DNA of 19,904 nucleotides from UBA6115 sp050952935 (GTDB lineage: Bacteria > Bacillota > Clostridia > Christensenellales > Aristaeellaceae): assembly GCA_050952935.1 (NCBI GenBank), contig JBMNLS010000004.1, positions 1 to 19,904 on the forward strand, read 5' to 3'. Positions within the stretch are counted from its first letter, which is position 1, and each line of letters starts with the position of its first letter. This document shows positions 15,600 to 19,904 of the stretch, piece by piece. A program made the position numbers and the translations under genes. The notes under the pieces are model-generated. The model was not told the origin of the DNA. It did no database searches and saw nothing but the letters and a program-made list of their open reading frames with translations.

Positions 15600-16824
15600 T
15601 TGACAGCACCTCTCCTTTTTTGACGACCCTTCCCGCCAGATTGCTGCCAAAGCGGTAGCAGAGGAAGTCCAGATCGGGGGCCTTCCAGATGACCAGGTCA
15701 GCCTGTTTGCCGGGCTCCAGGCTGCCCACTTTTGGGGCGAGCCCGATGGCGGCGGCGGCGTTCAAGGTGACGGCGGTCAGGATTTCCTCCGGCGTCATTT
15801 TGTATTTGAGGCTGGCCAAGTTGATGCACAGCTGGAGGTTCAGCCCAGGGCAGCTGCCGGGGTTAAAATCGGTGGCGATGGCCACGGGGACGCCGGCGGC
15901 AATCAACTCCCGGGCAGGGGCGAAGGGCTTGTCCAGGTAGAAGCTGGTGGCGGGCAGCAGGCAGGCGATGACGCCGCCTGCCTTCAGGGCGGCGATGCCC
16001 GAGGGCCTGATGGCGATCAGGTGTTCAGCGGAGATGGCGTTCAGCTCTCCTGCCAGCTCGCTGCCGCCGATGGCGTTGATCTCATCGGCGTGGATTTTAA
16101 GCCCCAGGCCGTGGGACTTGGCTGCCAGCAGGATTTCCCTGGACTCCGCCACGGAAAAAACGCCGGTTTCGCAGAAGACATCGCAGAAGGCGGCCAAGCC
16201 TGACTGGGTAGCCTGGGGAATGATCTCTTGGATGATAAGGTCGATAAAAGCGCGCCTGTTGTCCTTATACTCCTCAGGCACCGCATGGGCGGCCATGAGG
16301 GTGGACACCAGTTGGACAGGCTGACGCTGGTTCAGGGCCTTGACCACTTCCATTTGTTTAAGCTCTTCGGCCAGACTCAGCCCATAGCCGCTTTTAGCTT
16401 CAGCGGTGGTGACGCCAAGGGAAAGCATTTCAGAAAGCGCTGCTTCCGCTTTCTCCGCCAAGGCTTCTTTTGCGGAGGCCCGTGTGGCCCTGACAGTGGA
16501 GAGAATGCCGCCGCCCTGAGACAGAATGTCCAGATAGGGTACGCCCGCCAGTTTCATCTGCATTTCGTGGGCCCGCCAGCCGCCAAAAATTAGGTGGGTA
16601 TGGGCATCCACCAGGCCGGGGGTGACCAAGCTGCCCGCGGCGTCTATCACATCCGCGTCAGAAACGGATGGCGTGCCGCTGCCCGTTGCCACGATGCGGC
16701 CATTTTCAATGAGCACATAGGCATTCGTGATTTTGCGAATCTCCCCCTGTGCCTCGCCGCCCAGGGCGGTATTGCCCTGGGGGCTGGCCAGGAGGCCGAT
16801 GTTTTTAATGAGGGTTTTCTTCAT
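15595..16824 (-). CDS. hutI: Imidazolonepropionase
   Basis: Hydrolyses 4-imidazolone-5-propionate to N-formimino-L-glutamate, the third step of histidine degradation; cytoplasmic. The 409-aa protein is of the amidohydrolase superfamily with normal length. The metal and active-site residues expected for the family are visible: His75 and His77 in DAHTHL, His245 and Glu248 in HADE, His268 in SAEHL and Asp319 in ATDFNPG. GYGLS and GGSELA are further HutI signatures. Its ATG overlaps the hutU stop (ATGA at 16824-16821 on the minus strand), so translation is probably coupled. It is the last gene of the operon, converging on mgtA. Confidence 0.96.
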   Translation of the reverse strand: MKKTLIKNIGLLASPQGNTALGGEAQGEIRKITNAYVLIENGRIVATGSGTPSVSDADVIDAAGSLVTPGLVDAHTHLIFGGWRAHEMQMKLAGVPYLDILSQGGGILSTVRATRASAKEALAEKAEAALSEMLSLGVTTAEAKSGYGLSLAEELKQMEVVKALNQRQPVQLVSTLMAAHAVPEEYKDNRRAFIDLIIQEIIPQATQSGLAAFCDVFCETGVFSVAESREILLAAKSHGLGLKIHADEINAIGGSELAGELNAISAEHLIAIRPSGIAALKAGGVIACLLPATSFYLDKPFAPARELIAAGVPVAIATDFNPGSCPGLNLQLCINLASLKYKMTPEEILTAVTLNAAAAIGLAPKVGSLEPGKQADLVIWKAPDLDFLCYRFGSNLAGRVVKKGEVLSN

Positions 16825-18812
16825 TGAAACAGCCCGTCCAGAAGGGCCTCATCCGCCGCGCTGGGCAGGGTGATGCAGTCCGTTCCCTCATTATTATGGT
16901 TATAGGCGGCGGCGGTTTGCCGGGCGTTTTCATTTTGTGCCCAGCTGCGCCGGGCCACGCCCACCATCACATCCCAGGGCATAGCTATGTTTAGGATGCG
17001 GTCAACCCGCTCGCTGCCGTCCAGCACCATGCCAAAGCCGCCGTTGATGGATTTCCCAATGCCCACCCCGCCGCCATTGTGCAGCGCCACCATGCTCATG
17101 CCCCGGGCGGCGTTGCCGGCAAAGCAATGGGTGGCCATGTCCGCCATGATGTTGGAGCCGTCCTTGATGTTGCTGGTTTCACGGAAGGGCGAATCGGTGC
17201 CGCCGGTGTCGTGGTGATCGCGCCCCAGCATCACAGGGCCGATCTCCCCTTCCCGCACCATCCGGTTAAACCGCAGGGCAATATCCCGCCGGCCTTCGGC
17301 ATCCTGGTAGAGGATGCGGCACTGGGTGCCCACCACCAGATGGTTTTTGTCCGCGTCCCGCACCCAGACCCAGTTATCCCGATCCTGATAGCGGCGGTTG
17401 GGGTCGATAACGTCCATGGCGGCCTGATCGGTTTTGAGCAGGTCTTCGCGCTTGCCTGACAGGCAGCACCAGCGGAAGGGGCCATAGCCATAGTCAAACA
17501 GCTGGGGCCCCAGAATGTCCTCCACATAGCTGGGAAAGACAAAACCATCCAGGTCATTCTCTCCGTTGCGGCAGACGGATTTTTCCCCGGCGTCAAACAC
17601 CGCCTTGAGGAAGGAGTTGCCATAGTCGAAGAAATAGGCGCCCTCATCGCTGTGGCGGCAGATCAATTCATAATGATGGCGCAGGCTTTTGTCCACCAGT
17701 TGGCGGAACTGGGCCGGGTCGTTTTTAAGCATGGCCGTGCGCGCTTCAAAGTCAAGCCCCTGGGGGCAGTAGCCGCCGTCATAGGGGGCGTGGCAGCTGG
17801 TCTGGTCGCTCATCAAATCCACTTGAATGCGGTTGTCCAGCAAATATTCCAGCAGGTCGATGATGTTCCCATGGTAGGCCACCGCACAGGGGTTCCCCGC
17901 CTGCTGATGGGCAAGGGCGATGGCGCAGGCCTTGTCAAGGGAATCGGTATAGTCAGTCACCCAGCCCTGGAAAAGCCTGGTCTGGATGCGGGAAAGGTCC
18001 ACCTCCGCGATGATGGAGGCGGCGCCCGCGATGACCGCGGCCTTGCCCTGGGCGCCGCTCATGCCGCCCAGGCCCGAGGAAACAAACAGCTTGCCCGCCA
18101 GGTTCCCTTCCAGCGGAACGCCCAGCTTCAGCCTTCCCGCGCCCAGCAGGGTGTTGAAGGTGCCGTGGACAATGCCCTGAGGGCCGATATACATCATGCC
18201 GCCGGCGGTCATCTGGCCATAGTTGGCAACGCCCATCGCCGCGGCGCGGTTAAACTGCTCCTGGTTGTCAAACTGGCCGATCATCAGGCCATTGGTGATG
18301 AGCAGCCGGGGGGCCATCTCATGGGAGCGGAAGAGCCCCAGGGGGTGACCCGACATGAGGGTCAGGGTCTGTTCCCTGGTCAGACGTTGCAAATAGAATT
18401 TGATCAGATGATATTGCATCCAGTTCTGACAGACCTGGCCTGTTTCGCCATAGGTGACCAGCTCATAGGGGTACAGCGCCACCTCCGGGTTGAGGTTGTT
18501 TTCCAACATCACCTGGATGGCTTTGCCCTCCACGCATTGGCCTTCATATTCGTCAATGGGTTTGCCGTAAAGCGGCTGTTTTGGCATGAAGCGGTAGCCA
18601 TAGATGCGGCCGTGGGTTTCCAGTTCCTGGAGAAATTCAGGCGCCATGATGGCGTGATGCTTTTGAGGCAGATAGCGCAGGGCGTTTTTGATGGCCTGGC
18701 GCTTATCCTGTTTGCTCAGGCGGCTTTCCCGATTGGGTGCCCTGCGAATGGTCGGGTCAAAGGCCGGCATCTCCGGCAGCTTATCAAATAGCACATGAAT
18801 GGGATCTTGCAT
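16821..18812 (-). CDS. hutU: Urocanate hydratase, long form
   Basis: Adds water to urocanate to give imidazolonepropionate, using tightly bound NAD+ as an electrophile. At 663 aa this is the long form, found in many anaerobes and in animals, rather than the roughly 555-aa Pseudomonas type. The NAD-binding region FVSSGLGGMSGAQGKAA spans about 243-259. NYGQMTAGGMMYIGPQGIVHGT and GPFRWCCLSGKREDL are family landmarks. Where P. putida HutU has its catalytic Cys410 in RDCGS, this protein reads RDHHDTGGTDSPFRETSN, which I recall as normal for the long form. The start at 18812 has only a distant GGGAGAG upstream, and the gene begins six bases after the fchA stop. It overlaps hutI by four bases. Confidence 0.96.
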   Translation of the reverse strand: MQDPIHVLFDKLPEMPAFDPTIRRAPNRESRLSKQDKRQAIKNALRYLPQKHHAIMAPEFLQELETHGRIYGYRFMPKQPLYGKPIDEYEGQCVEGKAIQVMLENNLNPEVALYPYELVTYGETGQVCQNWMQYHLIKFYLQRLTREQTLTLMSGHPLGLFRSHEMAPRLLITNGLMIGQFDNQEQFNRAAAMGVANYGQMTAGGMMYIGPQGIVHGTFNTLLGAGRLKLGVPLEGNLAGKLFVSSGLGGMSGAQGKAAVIAGAASIIAEVDLSRIQTRLFQGWVTDYTDSLDKACAIALAHQQAGNPCAVAYHGNIIDLLEYLLDNRIQVDLMSDQTSCHAPYDGGYCPQGLDFEARTAMLKNDPAQFRQLVDKSLRHHYELICRHSDEGAYFFDYGNSFLKAVFDAGEKSVCRNGENDLDGFVFPSYVEDILGPQLFDYGYGPFRWCCLSGKREDLLKTDQAAMDVIDPNRRYQDRDNWVWVRDADKNHLVVGTQCRILYQDAEGRRDIALRFNRMVREGEIGPVMLGRDHHDTGGTDSPFRETSNIKDGSNIMADMATHCFAGNAARGMSMVALHNGGGVGIGKSINGGFGMVLDGSERVDRILNIAMPWDVMVGVARRSWAQNENARQTAAAYNHNNEGTDCITLPSAADEALLDGLFQ

Positions 18813-18818
18813 TTTATG

Positions 18819-19452
18819 TTAACTCTCCCGGTTTTTAGCCGCATGCATCGCCTCGTTTTCCAGGCGATGGGCTTCTTGTTCCAAATGATCGCAGGCTTCC
18901 CGCATTCTGGCAGCAAAGGCTTCGTCCTTGATGCCGGGCAGGTTAATGCGCACATTGCTGATGGCGCCAATCAGAGCGCTGCGGGCAAGCAGGGCTGCCA
19001 CCAGCCCGTCCGACAGGGCGTTGGCGTTGCCGTGCTTCACCGTGTCAAGGGCCAGCTTCAGCACCTGGTGAATATTTTGGGCCGAGGCCAAGGGCACCTC
19101 ACAGGCGCTTTTAAGCCCGGCCTGCATGGCGGCCTGTCGCGCCTGTTTTTCTTCGTCGGTATCCTTAGGCAGGGCCAGCGCCTGCATGAAGGTGTCAAAG
19201 GAGGCGCTGTCCTTTGTGATTCCCTCAAGCAGGCTTAGCCGCAGCGCTTCCGCCTGGGCATCGGCCTGCTTCATGATGTCCTGCGCCGCCTCATACTTGG
19301 CGCGGCCCAGGGTGAGCTTGGCCACCATGCACACCAGAGAGGCCGCGTAGGCGCCTGTCATGGCGGATATGCTGCCCCCCCCCGGGCACGGGGGCGTTGG
19401 AAGCGGTGAGCGCCGAAAGGTTGGCGACGGTCATCTGCTGAAAATCTAGCAT
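18819..19452 (-). CDS. fchA: Formimidoyl-THF cyclodeaminase, frameshifted in a run of nine G
   Basis: Converts 5-formimino-THF to 5,10-methenyl-THF and ammonia. The start is ATG 19452, seven bases after AAGGAG, giving MLDFQQMTVANLSALTASNA then PVPGG. The coding strand then has nine G where eight would keep the frame (minus strand of 19375-19383). The intended reading GTG CCC GGG GGG GGC AGC (PVPGGGS) is lost and the rest, from ISAMTGAYAASLV to the TGA at 18819, is in another frame. With one G removed the protein is about 210 aa, the normal FchA length, with no other defect seen. Sequencing error is likeliest; slippage in a G9 tract or a true mutation are alternatives. The gene starts 11 bases after the ftcD stop. 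Confidence 0.9.
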
Positions 19453-19463
19453 GATTAATCTCC

Positions 19464-19904
19464 TTATAGCCGGGTTTCCAGAATCTGCTCAAACTTGAAA
19501 TTTTCAAGCTGCAGATAAAACTCGGCGCAGTCTACCAGGGCTTTCATGGGGGCCAGACCGATCAGCTCGCTGCCCACTACATTCACCCCGTAGCGCGCTG
19601 CCTCCCGCTTCACCGCCTCAAACACCCGGAAGATGCTGGACTGGGTGTAGTCTATCAGGTTCATGGAAACCTGGGCAAGATGGCGTTCTTCCAGCATCAC
19701 TCCCATGGCTTTCACATAGCGGAAGCCGCCATTTGAGTGGCGCACTACCCTGGCAATGGCCTTGGCGATGTCCAGGTTGTCGGTGGCCAGGTTAATATTA
19801 AAGGCCACCAGCGGCATCCGGACGCCGATGGCGGTGACCCCGCCGGTGGGGTGGATGGTGGCAGGACCATAGTCCGGCTGCCAGATGGGATCCTTCATTT
19901 TTTC
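19464..19904 (-). CDS. ftcD: Glutamate formiminotransferase, C-terminal part (cut by window edge)
   Basis: Transfers the formimino group from formiminoglutamate to tetrahydrofolate, releasing glutamate. Only the C-terminal 146 or so residues are inside the window. The frame runs open past 19904 (GAA AAA before the Met of MKDPIWQPDYGP), so that Met is internal. The family is about 300 aa, and the catalytic His region lies outside. HPTGGVTAIGVRMPLVAFNI, the region ending NGGFRYVKAMGV and EAARYGVNVVGSELIGLAP are typical. Its TAA is part of the ribosome binding site of fchA (TAAGGAG), showing tight coupling. It is the first hut gene seen on this strand; the operon promoter is not in the window. 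Confidence 0.93.
   Translation of the reverse strand, partial: EKMKDPIWQPDYGPATIHPTGGVTAIGVRMPLVAFNINLATDNLDIAKAIARVVRHSNGGFRYVKAMGVMLEERHLAQVSMNLIDYTQSSIFRVFEAVKREAARYGVNVVGSELIGLAPMKALVDCAEFYLQLENFKFEQILETRL

Noticed and set aside
17652..18791. 379-aa plus-strand open frame over hutU
   Set aside because: Antisense to a clearly conserved hutU; no recognisable domain.
1..19904. tRNA or rRNA genes, CRISPR arrays, transposases, phage genes, toxin-antitoxin pairs
   Set aside because: Looked for on both strands; no cloverleaf, repeat-spacer pattern, transposase motif or phage protein was recognised.

Overview
The window looks like chromosomal DNA from an anaerobic member of the Bacillota, most likely class Clostridia. 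The signs are RNase J with a YlbF-family protein, strong AGGAGG-type ribosome binding sites, an M-box (Mg2+) riboswitch with an intrinsic terminator, and a histidine pathway that ends in separate formiminotransferase and formimino-THF cyclodeaminase genes. Most genes look G+C-rich by eye; mgtA with its leader, and the alpha/beta hydrolase, are clearly richer in A+T. Genus and species cannot be read from the sequence.

Layout. (1) 120-4201, plus strand: rnj (RNase J, with a one-base frameshift near base 240), a ylbF-family gene, mltG and an nfo-like endonuclease IV, tightly packed and probably co-transcribed. (2) 4205-4342: a convergent gap framed by a perfect 13-bp inverted repeat. (3) 4339-5781, minus: a phosphohexomutase. 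(4) 5861-8388, plus: a promoter, an aroE-like shikimate dehydrogenase and hutH. (5) 8417-12358, minus: a four-gene unit read as SPFH protein, CPBP intramembrane protease, FeS/FMN oxidoreductase and membrane-anchored alpha/beta hydrolase. (6) 12504-15535, plus: promoter, M-box riboswitch, terminator, a leader with possible small ORFs, and the Mg2+ P-type ATPase mgtA. (7) 15595-19904, minus: the operon ftcD (partial at the window edge), fchA (frameshifted in a run of nine G), hutU, hutI.

How the genes work together. HutH, HutU, HutI, FtcD and FchA make up the route from histidine through urocanate, imidazolonepropionate and formiminoglutamate to glutamate and methenyl-THF. hutH is separated from the other four by about 7 kb of unrelated genes and lies on the opposite strand next to aroE. 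MgtA should be made only when intracellular Mg2+ is low. RNase J and YlbF both belong to RNA decay.

The two frameshifts are each a one-base change in a C/G homopolymer inside a conserved gene, so sequencing or consensus error is the first explanation. I found no unmistakable new defence, mobile or biosynthetic system. The best leads are the extra leader ORFs and competing RNA pairing upstream of mgtA, the SPFH-CPBP-oxidoreductase-hydrolase unit, the aroE-hutH pair, and the inverted repeat at 4205-4342.
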